DNA from: Clostridiales bacterium Firm_08
Lineage (GTDB): Bacteria > Bacillota > Clostridia > Oscillospirales > QAKW01
Direction of reading: 5' to 3'
Assembly: GCA_001604045.1 (NCBI GenBank)
Contig: LVAN01000004.1
Coordinates: 1 to 61,510, forward strand
DNA: 61,510 nt
Part shown: one piece after another, positions 23,337 through 30,645 of the stretch
How positions within the stretch are numbered: position 1 is the stretch's first letter
Layout of the letters: every line of letters starts with the position of its first letter
Program-made: the position numbers and the translations under genes
The notes under the pieces: generated by a model
Told to the model about the DNA's origin: nothing
The model's database searches: none
The model's input: the letters and a program-made list of their open reading frames with translations, nothing else

Positions 23337-23885
23337 CTATTTGAAAAACAGAGGCAGTTCTTCAAGATAAATAATGTCGTCGCGTCCCGCGGCGTCGCCT
23401 TCCGCGAGGATCGCCATACGTCCGACGATCTCGCCGCCCGCTTCCTTTACCAGCGTTTCCAGCGCTTTAAGCGACTCGCCGGTGGAAATGACGTCGTCAA
23501 CGACGACCACTCTTTTGCCCTTCATATACGCCGCGTCGTCACCGTCGATGCAGAGCGTCTGCCGGTGGTCGGTGGTGATGGAGTCCACCTCGACGCTGAA
23601 AACGTCCTTCATATAGAGTTTTGACGCTTTGCGCGCCAGGATATAGCGCTCGCCGCCCTGCTGTCTCGCCATCTCGTGGATAAGGGGGATGCCCTTGGAC
23701 TCCGCCGTGATCATCACGTCGTGCGGCGGGATCTTTTCCACCAGCGCTTCGGCGGTCTTGACCGTCAGCTCAACGTCGCCGAAAATGACGAACGCCGCGA
23801 TATCGAGATGCTCGTTGACAGGACAGATGGGAAGGTCCCTTTCAAGACCCGCGACCTTCAAATGATAATATTTCCGATCTTCCAT
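23337..23885 (-). CDS. PRPP-dependent phosphoribosyltransferase (type I)
   Basis: A 182-residue PRTase. The PRPP-binding motif VVVVDDVISTGES lies in the C-terminal half; TAESKGIPLIHEMA and RYILARKASKLYM match the adenine/xanthine PRTase or PurR-like group. I chose the ATG at 23885 (MEDRKYYHLKVAG), which has AAAGGAACGGG upstream; the longer open frame overlaps the HIT gene. It probably salvages a purine base to its nucleotide, but the base is not readable. It lies between the HIT and CofE-like genes. Confidence 0.87.
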   Translation of the reverse strand: MEDRKYYHLKVAGLERDLPICPVNEHLDIAAFVIFGDVELTVKTAEALVEKIPPHDVMITAESKGIPLIHEMARQQGGERYILARKASKLYMKDVFSVEVDSITTDHRQTLCIDGDDAAYMKGKRVVVVDDVISTGESLKALETLVKEAGGEIVGRMAILAEGDAAGRDDIIYLEELPLFFK

Positions 23886-23904
23886 TTTGTTATTCCCGTT
23901 CCTT

Positions 23905-24246
23905 TCAGCACATTGTAAGCGAAAGTTTTTGTCCGCCCAAAATATGGAAATGCAGGTGGAACACACTTTGCCCCGCGTATTCGTTGCAGTTGCTGACGAC
24001 GCGGAAGCCATCCTCCAGCCCCAGATCCTTCGCGATCTTCGCGATCACCTCAAAAATATGCGAGATGACAGCGCTGTTTTCCGTGCTGATGTCCAGCACG
24101 TTGGCAATGTGCGCCTTGGGGATGATGAGAACGTGCACCTTTGCCATCGGGTTGAGGTCGTAAAAAGCGACGCACTGATCGTCCTCATACACCTTATTGC
24201 TCGGGATCTCTCCCCTCGCGATCTTACAAAAAATACAATCGTCCAT
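23905..24246 (-). CDS. HIT family protein (HINT/PKCI-type nucleotide hydrolase)
   Basis: 113 residues, the usual HINT size. CIFCKIARGEIPSNKVYEDD with a zinc-type CxxC starts the chain; the catalytic histidine triad HLHFHIL is near the C-terminus. It hydrolyses purine nucleoside phosphoramidates or aminoacyl-adenylates. That second activity makes its position 13 nt downstream of alaS suggestive. The ATG at 24246 has AAAGGAG upstream and the conserved N-terminus starts there. Confidence 0.95.
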   Translation of the reverse strand: MDDCIFCKIARGEIPSNKVYEDDQCVAFYDLNPMAKVHVLIIPKAHIANVLDISTENSAVISHIFEVIAKIAKDLGLEDGFRVVSNCNEYAGQSVFHLHFHILGGQKLSLTMC

Positions 24247-24259
24247 CTCATTTTCTCCT

Positions 24260-26875
24260 TTACAAAAGATTTTCAACGATCCCGTAAACGCTTTCCAGAG
24301 CTTCCGCGATCTTTGTCATATCTCCGACGCCCGCCATCGCCGCCGCCGGCTTACCGCCGCCGCGGCCGTCGGTCACCGCCGCGACCTGCCCCGCGATCTT
24401 GCCGGCGTGCGCGCCGGCTTCCACCGCCTGTTTGCCGCAGGTGACGGCGATGGTCGCCTTGTCCCCCTCGCGGCAGATCAAAACGGAAACAACGCCCGGC
24501 GCCTTATCGCTGAGTTTTTCACCCATTTTTCGAACGGAGGCGGACTTTTGATCCTCGAACGCCGCCGCGACGACTCGGACTTTGCCGATCTTTTTCGCGC
24601 CGTCCATCAGGGCGTCGATCTTGGCGTCGGCGATCCTGCCTTCCAGTATCTCTATCTCACGATCTTTCTGCTTGATCTGCGCCGTGAGCGCCGCGCACCT
24701 TGCGGGCAGATCGGCGATCTGATTGAGTTTGAGTTCCCGCGCCGCCGATGACGCGGTGTCCTCCAGCGTTTCCAGCAGTTTGAGAACGCCCTCGCCGGTG
24801 ACCGCCTCGATACGGCGGACGCCGCCGGCGATGCCGGACTCGCTCAATATGTGGAACGATCCGATCTGCGCCGTGTTGTCCACATGCGTACCGCCGCAAA
24901 ATTCAACGGACGATCCCGCCGATACGACCCGGACGGTATCTCCGTATTTCTCGCCGAACAACGCCATCGCGCCGAGTTTTTTCGCTTCCTCGAGAGGCAT
25001 CGATCTCTTTTCGACCGGGATCGCCGACAGAATGTCGCGGTTGATCTTTTGCGCGACGGTTTTGAGTTCATCCTTCGTCATCGCGCTGAAATGCGTGAAG
25101 TCGAAACGGACGCTCTTTTCACTGACAAACTGTCCCGCCTGCTCGACGTGGGTGCCGAGCGCGGCGCGCAGCGCCGCCTGCAGCAAATGCGCCGCCGTAT
25201 GGTTGCGCGCGATAGCGGCCCGTCTGTCGCGGTCGATGGCCGCCGTCACGCTGTCGCCGACGGTCAGCGTCCCTTTTTTAAGCTTTCCGATGTGCATGAA
25301 CACATCACCGCTTTTTTGGGTATCGGTCACGGTAAATACCGTGTCTCCGGCGCGGATGACGCCGCTGTCCCCCGCCTGTCCGCCGCTCTCGGCGTAAAAC
25401 GGCGTTTTGTCAAGCACGATAATGCCGTCTGTTCCCTCCGGTAAAAATCCGGCGGTCTCGCCATCCGCCGCGAGCGCCAGGATCACGGCGTCGCATTCCT
25501 GACGGTCATATCCGACAAATTCCGTGTCCTTCGTATCGTCAAACGACATTCCGTCGCTTTTCCAGCTTTCCGCGTCGCTTGCCTTGCGGGAGGAGCGCGC
25601 CATATCACGCTGACGCTGCATCAGTTCGCGGAAGGTGTCCTCATCCAGCGTCATCCCTTTTTCTGCGAGGATATCCTTTGTCAGATCCAGCGGGAAGCCG
25701 TAGGTATCGTACAGTTTGAAAGCGTCCTCCCCGGAAAGGGTCTTGCCGGACGCCGTCAGCGCCTCCAGCATGCCGAGCCCCTGGTCAATAGTTCTGGCGA
25801 ACGAGTTTTCCTCAACGGAGATGACTTTTTTGATCAGTTCCTGTTTTTCGTCAAGTTCGGGATAGCCCGCTTTGTTCTCCGCGATGACCACCTCGCAAAG
25901 TTCCTGCAAAAACGCCCGGCGGATACCGAGCAGTCTGCCGTGACGGCAGGCGCGGCGGATCAGACGGCGCAATACGTATCCCCGCCCCTCATTGGACGGG
26001 ATGATGCCGTCGCTGATCATAAAAGTCGCCGCACGCGCGTGATCGGTGATCGCGCGGATGGATATGTCCTTGCCGCCCTCCGCCTCATAGGGAACGCCGG
26101 AGATCTCACACACCTTGTCAAGGATCCTGCGGATAGTGTCCACCTCGAACATATTGTCAACGCCCTGCACGACGCAGGCGAGCCGTTCAAGACCCATACC
26201 GGTGTCGATATTTTTATGTTCCAGCTCGGTATACGTGCCGTCCCCCATATTGTTGAACTGGCTGAAAACGTTGTTCCAGATCTCCATATAGCGGTCGCAG
26301 TCACAACCGGGTTTGCAGTCGGGCGAGCCGCAGCCGTACTTTTCGCCGCGGTCAAAGTAGATCTCACTGCAGGGTCCGCAGGGACCGGTGCCGTGTTCCC
26401 AGAAGTTGTCCTCCTTGCCGAGCCGCACGATGCGCTTCTCCGGCACACCGATATCGTCCCGCCAGATGGCGTACGCCTCATCGTCGCTCTCATACACCGA
26501 GGGCCACAGGAGATCCGCGTCGATCTCCATCGTTTCGGTCAGAAACTCCCACGCCCAGGCGATCGCCTCTTTTTTGAAATAATCGCCGAAAGAGAAATTG
26601 CCCAGCATCTCAAAATAAGTGCCGTGCCGCGCGGTATGTCCGACGCGCTCCAGATCCGGTGTGCGGATGCATTTCTGACAGGTCGTCACCCGCTTTCTCG
26701 GCGGCGTGATCTCCCCTGTAAAATATTTTTTCATCGGCGCCATGCCGGAATTGATGAGCAGCAGCGATTTATCGTGATCCGGCACGAGAGAAAAGCTTTT
26801 CAGCCGCAGGTGTCCCTTGCTCTCGAAAAAGGACAGGTATTTCTCCCGGATCTCGCTCAGTCCCATATACTTCAT
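24260..26875 (-). CDS. alaS: Alanyl-tRNA synthetase
   Basis: A 871-residue class II synthetase charging tRNA-Ala. The N-terminal catalytic core begins MGLSEIREKYLSFFESKGH, with FEMLGNFSFGDYFK and TGMGLERLA (motif 3). The editing domain has zinc ligands HTAAHLL and CGGTHVDN. A C-terminal oligomerisation domain ends with GGGKPAAAMAG. I chose the ATG at 26875: GGAGAGGA lies upstream, and the open frame beyond it translates the T-box leader. First gene of alaS-HIT-PRTase-CofE-like. Controlled by a T-box riboswitch and a sigma-A-like promoter. Confidence 0.97.
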   Translation of the reverse strand: MKYMGLSEIREKYLSFFESKGHLRLKSFSLVPDHDKSLLLINSGMAPMKKYFTGEITPPRKRVTTCQKCIRTPDLERVGHTARHGTYFEMLGNFSFGDYFKKEAIAWAWEFLTETMEIDADLLWPSVYESDDEAYAIWRDDIGVPEKRIVRLGKEDNFWEHGTGPCGPCSEIYFDRGEKYGCGSPDCKPGCDCDRYMEIWNNVFSQFNNMGDGTYTELEHKNIDTGMGLERLACVVQGVDNMFEVDTIRRILDKVCEISGVPYEAEGGKDISIRAITDHARAATFMISDGIIPSNEGRGYVLRRLIRRACRHGRLLGIRRAFLQELCEVVIAENKAGYPELDEKQELIKKVISVEENSFARTIDQGLGMLEALTASGKTLSGEDAFKLYDTYGFPLDLTKDILAEKGMTLDEDTFRELMQRQRDMARSSRKASDAESWKSDGMSFDDTKDTEFVGYDRQECDAVILALAADGETAGFLPEGTDGIIVLDKTPFYAESGGQAGDSGVIRAGDTVFTVTDTQKSGDVFMHIGKLKKGTLTVGDSVTAAIDRDRRAAIARNHTAAHLLQAALRAALGTHVEQAGQFVSEKSVRFDFTHFSAMTKDELKTVAQKINRDILSAIPVEKRSMPLEEAKKLGAMALFGEKYGDTVRVVSAGSSVEFCGGTHVDNTAQIGSFHILSESGIAGGVRRIEAVTGEGVLKLLETLEDTASSAARELKLNQIADLPARCAALTAQIKQKDREIEILEGRIADAKIDALMDGAKKIGKVRVVAAAFEDQKSASVRKMGEKLSDKAPGVVSVLICREGDKATIAVTCGKQAVEAGAHAGKIAGQVAAVTDGRGGGKPAAAMAGVGDMTKIAEALESVYGIVENLL

Positions 26876-26889
26876 TTGGTTTTCATCCT

Positions 26890-27117
26890 CTCCGAAAAAA
26901 TAAAAAAAGCCCTCCGTGTCAGCGGGGACGGACAGGCCGCGGTACCACCCCGATTGCACAAAGTGCCTCTCATTGATCGACACTGTATCGCGTGTCAGGC
27001 GCGCGAACTCGGAAAGCGGCAATCCATATCCAGGGCGGGGCGGCTCTCATCCCTTCCGTCCTCTCTGTACCGTCCGACGGATATGGACCTTTTTCGTCAG
27101 CGTTCGCGATATATTAC
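26890..27117 (-). promoter_or_regulatory. T-box riboswitch leader of alaS
   Basis: About 230 nt of leader. Stem I closes with CGCGAAC/GTTCGCG and has a distal helix CCATATCC/GGATATGG. The T-box core GGGTGGTACCGCG is at 26951-26938 (minus strand) and contains the UGG that pairs with the tRNA NCCA end. It is followed by an imperfect terminator hairpin and T7 at 26914-26908. GCC at 27020-27018, just after the distal helix, is a plausible alanine specifier. Uncharged tRNA-Ala should promote readthrough into alaS. Confidence 0.9.
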
Positions 27118-27123
27118 TACTAT

Positions 27124-27151
27124 ATTATAGCATTTTTTTAAGCGGTGTCAA
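27124..27151 (-). promoter_or_regulatory. Sigma-A promoter of the alaS leader
   Basis: TTGACA (27151-27146), a 16-bp spacer and TATAAT (27129-27124) on the minus strand. The -35 box overlaps the last codons of the upstream PBP gene. Confidence 0.85.
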
Positions 27152-28749
27152 TGTTTTTTTACGCCGATCGCGCCGCAGATCTCCCGAAAGACAGGCGCGC
27201 AGGTCGCGCCGCCTGAAACGCCGTCCTCCGCGAAGACCGCGATGGCGTATTCCGGCCGGTCGGCGGGATAAAATCCGGCGAAATACACATTGAGTTTTTC
27301 CTTTCCTTCCGCGTCAAACACGCCGGTCTGGGCGCTTGCCGTCTTCCCGCCCGCGCCGCCGGCGGAGGGTCTCGCGTTTTTGCCGGTCCCCTCCTCCACG
27401 GCTTTGATACAGAACGTCTTGAGTTTTTCCGCCGTTTCCCGCTCGATGACGCGCTCGCGGTAGCGCAGCCAGCGATCTCCCTCCATCCTGCCGGAAACGT
27501 AAAATCCCTTGACAAGCGTCGGGCGGACAAGATAGCCGCCGTTGGCGCACAGGGCGGCAAGGCGGGCGATCTGCAAAGGAGAGGCGAGAAGTTCCCCCTG
27601 CCCGATGCTGTAATTGGCAAGTTTCTGCGCCGAAAAGCCGGACGAGGCGGGCAGGTTGCCCTTCCCCGCGGAAAGCCCGTCGGCGATCTCCTGCCGCTCG
27701 GAAAAACCGAGCCGTACGGCGGTCTCAGTGATCCTGTCGGCGCCGAGCATCTGCCCCAGCGCGATGAAATAGACGTTGCAGGACCGGCAAAACGCCGTCT
27801 CCAGCGTCATCTCGCCGTGCGCCTCCTCTTTCTGACAGGTAAAATCCCTGCCGCCGACCCTGATGCTGCCGCCGCAGGTATGCGTGAAGTCCTCCATCCC
27901 CGCCTCGATCGCCGCCGCCGTCACGACGATCTTGAAAACGGATCCCACCGTCTGCCCGGCGAGCGCGCGGTTTACGAGCCGACCGTCCGTCGCTTTCACC
28001 GCGTCCGCCACGTCAGTCTGGTCATAGGTCGGAAGCGAGGCGATACAGCGGATCGCGCCGCTGTCGGCATCCAGCACCACAACGGCGCCCTTGTCCGTAT
28101 ATTTCGCGAGCGCCCTCTCCGCCGCCCGCTGGATCCCGGCGTCAAGCGTTGTGATCAGCCCGTCTTTATAATTACCGTTTTCACCCTCGACCGTAAGCCC
28201 CAGCCCCGCCATCGGATGCCGGAGCGCGTTGGTGACGAACGTGACGCTTCTGCCGCCGCCGAAATAAGAAAGTTGTTTGTCATAGCATTTTTCCAGCCCC
28301 GCCACGCCTTGTCCGTCTCCGCCCACATAGCCGATCAGATGCGCGGCGATGTCGCCGTACCGTCTGATCCCCTCATACACATACACGCCGTCCATACTTT
28401 TCGGGCATGAGTCCGACGTCAGCACGAACGTTTCCCCGCGGTCCAGTTTCGCGATAACGGTCCGCGCGGCAACACCGCACGTTTCCCCGACATACGAAAC
28501 GTTCGTGCGGTCGAACGCATGGGGATCTATCAAAAGATAATACTGTTTGTCCGCGTTGGTCAGCGGCGTCAGATCGTGATCATAGATCGTGCCCCGCGTC
28601 GTGTACAGCGGCACGGTTTTCTGACGGCTGCCGACCGCCGCGCCGACGGTCGCGTCCATACTGCCCAGCGCGATGGTCCCGATATACGCCGCGAGCGCGG
28701 CAAACGCCGTCGTTGTCACGATCAGCGCTATTTTCATCCGTTTGACCAT
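27148..28749 (-). CDS. Class B penicillin-binding protein (PBP2/FtsI-like transpeptidase)
   Basis: A 533-residue single-pass D,D-transpeptidase that crosslinks peptidoglycan outside the membrane. Signal anchor 5-30; dimerisation-type segment RGTIYDHDLTPL (52-63); transpeptidase motifs SVFK (S270-K273) and SCN (323-325). The third motif reads KTASAQTG, so the usual KTG is KTA. It is short for the class. GGAGG precedes the ATG, partly inside a hairpin. It is not in the dcw cluster, where a second class B PBP is found, so it may serve elongation or sporulation. It lies downstream of glpK, beyond a terminator. Confidence 0.9.
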   Translation of the reverse strand: MVKRMKIALIVTTTAFAALAAYIGTIALGSMDATVGAAVGSRQKTVPLYTTRGTIYDHDLTPLTNADKQYYLLIDPHAFDRTNVSYVGETCGVAARTVIAKLDRGETFVLTSDSCPKSMDGVYVYEGIRRYGDIAAHLIGYVGGDGQGVAGLEKCYDKQLSYFGGGRSVTFVTNALRHPMAGLGLTVEGENGNYKDGLITTLDAGIQRAAERALAKYTDKGAVVVLDADSGAIRCIASLPTYDQTDVADAVKATDGRLVNRALAGQTVGSVFKIVVTAAAIEAGMEDFTHTCGGSIRVGGRDFTCQKEEAHGEMTLETAFCRSCNVYFIALGQMLGADRITETAVRLGFSERQEIADGLSAGKGNLPASSGFSAQKLANYSIGQGELLASPLQIARLAALCANGGYLVRPTLVKGFYVSGRMEGDRWLRYRERVIERETAEKLKTFCIKAVEEGTGKNARPSAGGAGGKTASAQTGVFDAEGKEKLNVYFAGFYPADRPEYAIAVFAEDGVSGGATCAPVFREICGAIGVKKH

Positions 28750-28794
28750 TTCTCCGCCTCCGTTTTCTCTTTATTATGTCCGAAAACGGAGAAA

Positions 28795-28822
28795 AAATCA
28801 GGGCGCGCATAATAGCACGCCC
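28795..28822 (-). terminator. Terminator of glpK
   Basis: An 8-bp stem GGGCGTGC/GCGCGCCC (one G-U pair) is followed by TGATTTTTT on the minus strand, 12 nt after the glpK stop. Confidence 0.85.
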
Positions 28823-28833
28823 TTGAAAATGGT

Positions 28834-30318
28834 TTAGTTTTCCCATCCCGCGGCGCGGGAGACCGCTTTTTTCCAGCCCGCGAGAAGTTCCGCGCGGCGG
28901 GTTTCCGCCATTTCTCCCCGGAACGTCCTGTCCGGCGTGATGAGCGTTTTGAGTTCATTTTCGTCCTTCCACACGCCGACGGCAAGTCCCGCCAGGAACG
29001 CGGCGCCCCGCACCGTCGTTTCGATCACCGCGGGACGGCAGATCTCCGTTTGAGAGATGTCCGCCTGGAACTGCATCAGAAAATCATTGGCGCAGGCGCC
29101 GCCGTCCACGAGAAGGCGCTCCGGCGAGATGCCGGTCGCCGTCCGCATCGTGGAAAGCAGATCCTCCACCTGATAGGCGATCGCCTCCAGTGAGGCGCGG
29201 ATGATATGGTCGGCGTTACTGCCGCGGGTCAGACCCAAAACAGCGCCGCGCGCGTAAGTGTCCCAATACGGCGCGCCAAGCCCCACGAATGCGGGCACGA
29301 CGTACACGCCGCCGTTGTCCGGTACCGCGAGCGCTCTCGCTTCCGTTTCGCTCGCTTTACGGATCAGTCGCATCTCGTCCCGCAGCCACTGCACGACCGC
29401 GCCGCCGATAAAAACGCTGCCTTCCAGCGCGTACCGCGCGCGCCCGTCTTTTGCCATCGCGATGGTGGTGAGAAGTCCGCTGTCCGTCGATACGGCTTTT
29501 TCCCCTGTATTGAGCAGCAAAAAGCAGCCGGTGCCGTACGTGTTTTTGACGTCCCCCTCGGCAAAGCATCCCTGTCCGAACAGAGACGCCTGCTGATCCC
29601 CCGCGATGCCCGTCACGGGAATGTCCGCCCCCAGCGCCTCCGCGGTGCCGAAAAAGCCGGCGCAGTCCCTGACAGACGGCAGCATGGAAACAGGGATATC
29701 GAACAGGGAGAGAAGTTCACTGTCCCAGCGCAGGGTGTGGATGTTGAAAAGCATGGTGCGCGCGGCGTTGGTGTAGTCGGTAGCGTGGACCTTGCCGCCT
29801 GTCAAACAGTAGAGCAGCCAGCAATCGATGGTGCCGAACAGCAACTCTCCCGCTTCCGCGCTTTCCCGCGCGCCTTCTGTATTCTGCAGGATCCACTCCA
29901 GTTTGGTCGCGCTGAAATACGCGTCGGGCAAAAGTCCCGTTTTTTCGTAGATCTTTTTGCCCCATCCGCTCTCTTTCAGCGCGGCGGCGCGATCCGCGGT
30001 ACGGCGGCACTGCCACACGACGGCGGGCGCGACGGGACGGCCTGTCCTCTTGTCCCACACCACCGTCGTCTCCCGCTGATTGGTGATGCCGATGGCGGCG
30101 ATATCGGAAAGCGAGACGCCCTCCTTTCGCGCGACGTCAAAGATACATTCCCTCACGTCGGTCCAGATCTGCCACGCGTCGTGCTCCACCCAGCCGGGAC
30201 GCGGATAATACTGCGTGAGTTCTTTTTGCGAAACGCCGACGATCCTCCCCGCCCTGTCAAACAAAACGGCGCGGCTGCTCGTCGTTCCCTGGTCGATGGC
30301 AAGAACGTATTTTTTCAT
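28834..30318 (-). CDS. glpK: Glycerol kinase
   Basis: 494 residues, normal length. FGGY-family sugar kinase that phosphorylates glycerol to sn-glycerol-3-phosphate. Motifs: LAIDQGTTSSRAVLFD (phosphate 1), TNQRETTVVWDKRTGRPVAPAVVWQ, GIAGDQQASLFGQ, NTYGTGCF, and LLVDGGACANDFLMQFQAD (adenosine region). The ATG at 30318 has GGAGGG upstream. No glpF or glpD is adjacent, so it is a lone gene here. Confidence 0.97.
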   Translation of the reverse strand: MKKYVLAIDQGTTSSRAVLFDRAGRIVGVSQKELTQYYPRPGWVEHDAWQIWTDVRECIFDVARKEGVSLSDIAAIGITNQRETTVVWDKRTGRPVAPAVVWQCRRTADRAAALKESGWGKKIYEKTGLLPDAYFSATKLEWILQNTEGARESAEAGELLFGTIDCWLLYCLTGGKVHATDYTNAARTMLFNIHTLRWDSELLSLFDIPVSMLPSVRDCAGFFGTAEALGADIPVTGIAGDQQASLFGQGCFAEGDVKNTYGTGCFLLLNTGEKAVSTDSGLLTTIAMAKDGRARYALEGSVFIGGAVVQWLRDEMRLIRKASETEARALAVPDNGGVYVVPAFVGLGAPYWDTYARGAVLGLTRGSNADHIIRASLEAIAYQVEDLLSTMRTATGISPERLLVDGGACANDFLMQFQADISQTEICRPAVIETTVRGAAFLAGLAVGVWKDENELKTLITPDRTFRGEMAETRRAELLAGWKKAVSRAAGWEN

Positions 30319-30335
30319 AGTTACCCTCCGCAAAG

Positions 30336-30362
30336 AAAAAGAGAGGCGCACGCCTCTCTTTT
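30336..30362 (-). terminator. Terminator of rpmE
   Basis: AGAGAGGC/GCCTCTCT stem with a short loop (about 30340-30359) and T5 on the minus strand, directly after the rpmE stop. Confidence 0.88.
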
Positions 30363-30363
30363 T

Positions 30364-30567
30364 TTATTTGTCAAGATTATATCTTTTCTTAAATTTGTCA
30401 ACACGACCGCCGGTATCGACCAGCTTCTGTTTACCCGTAAAGAAAGGATGACATTTTGAACAAATATCCACTTTAAGTTCAGGCTTGGTGGAACGCGTCT
30501 CGAACGTAGCACCGCACGCGCATTTGACAACACAGGTCTGATACTTCGGATGGATCCCCTCTTTCAT
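30364..30567 (-). CDS. rpmE: 50S ribosomal protein L31 (zinc-binding form)
   Basis: 67 residues starting [10 protein letters not shown], with zinc ligands C16, C18, C36 and C39 (CAC and CSKC), so this is the zinc-containing C+ paralogue. [17 protein letters not shown] is the conserved C-terminal part. AGAGGTG precedes the ATG. It has its own promoter and terminator. An 11-bp inverted repeat brackets the promoter. Confidence 0.97.
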   Translation of the reverse strand: MKEGIHPKYQTCVVKCACGATFETRSTKPELKVDICSKCHPFFTGKQKLVDTGGRVDKFKKRYNLDK

Positions 30568-30583
30568 TCTTTTCACCTCTTTC

Positions 30584-30636
30584 TGCATTTTCCGAAAATA
30601 GCATAGACATTCTAACACATTAAAACGGAAAATGCA
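30584..30636. promoter_or_regulatory. Inverted repeat TGCATTTTCCG-N31-CGGAAAATGCA around the rpmE promoter
   Basis: Perfect 11-bp arms at 30584-30594 and 30626-30636. One arm overlaps the -35 box and the other lies just upstream of the ribosome binding site. It could be a paired operator or an RNA hairpin in a longer transcript. Confidence 0.5.
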
Positions 30637-30637
30637 A
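30609..30637 (-). promoter_or_regulatory. Sigma-A promoter of rpmE
   Basis: TTGCAT (30637-30632), 17 bp, TAGAAT (30614-30609) on the minus strand, 42 bp from the ATG. Confidence 0.75.
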
Positions 30638-30645
30638 GACTTTTT

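Noticed and set aside
26876-27022. N-terminal extension of alaS
   Set aside because: This stretch encodes the T-box antiterminator and terminator; AlaS homology starts at 26875.
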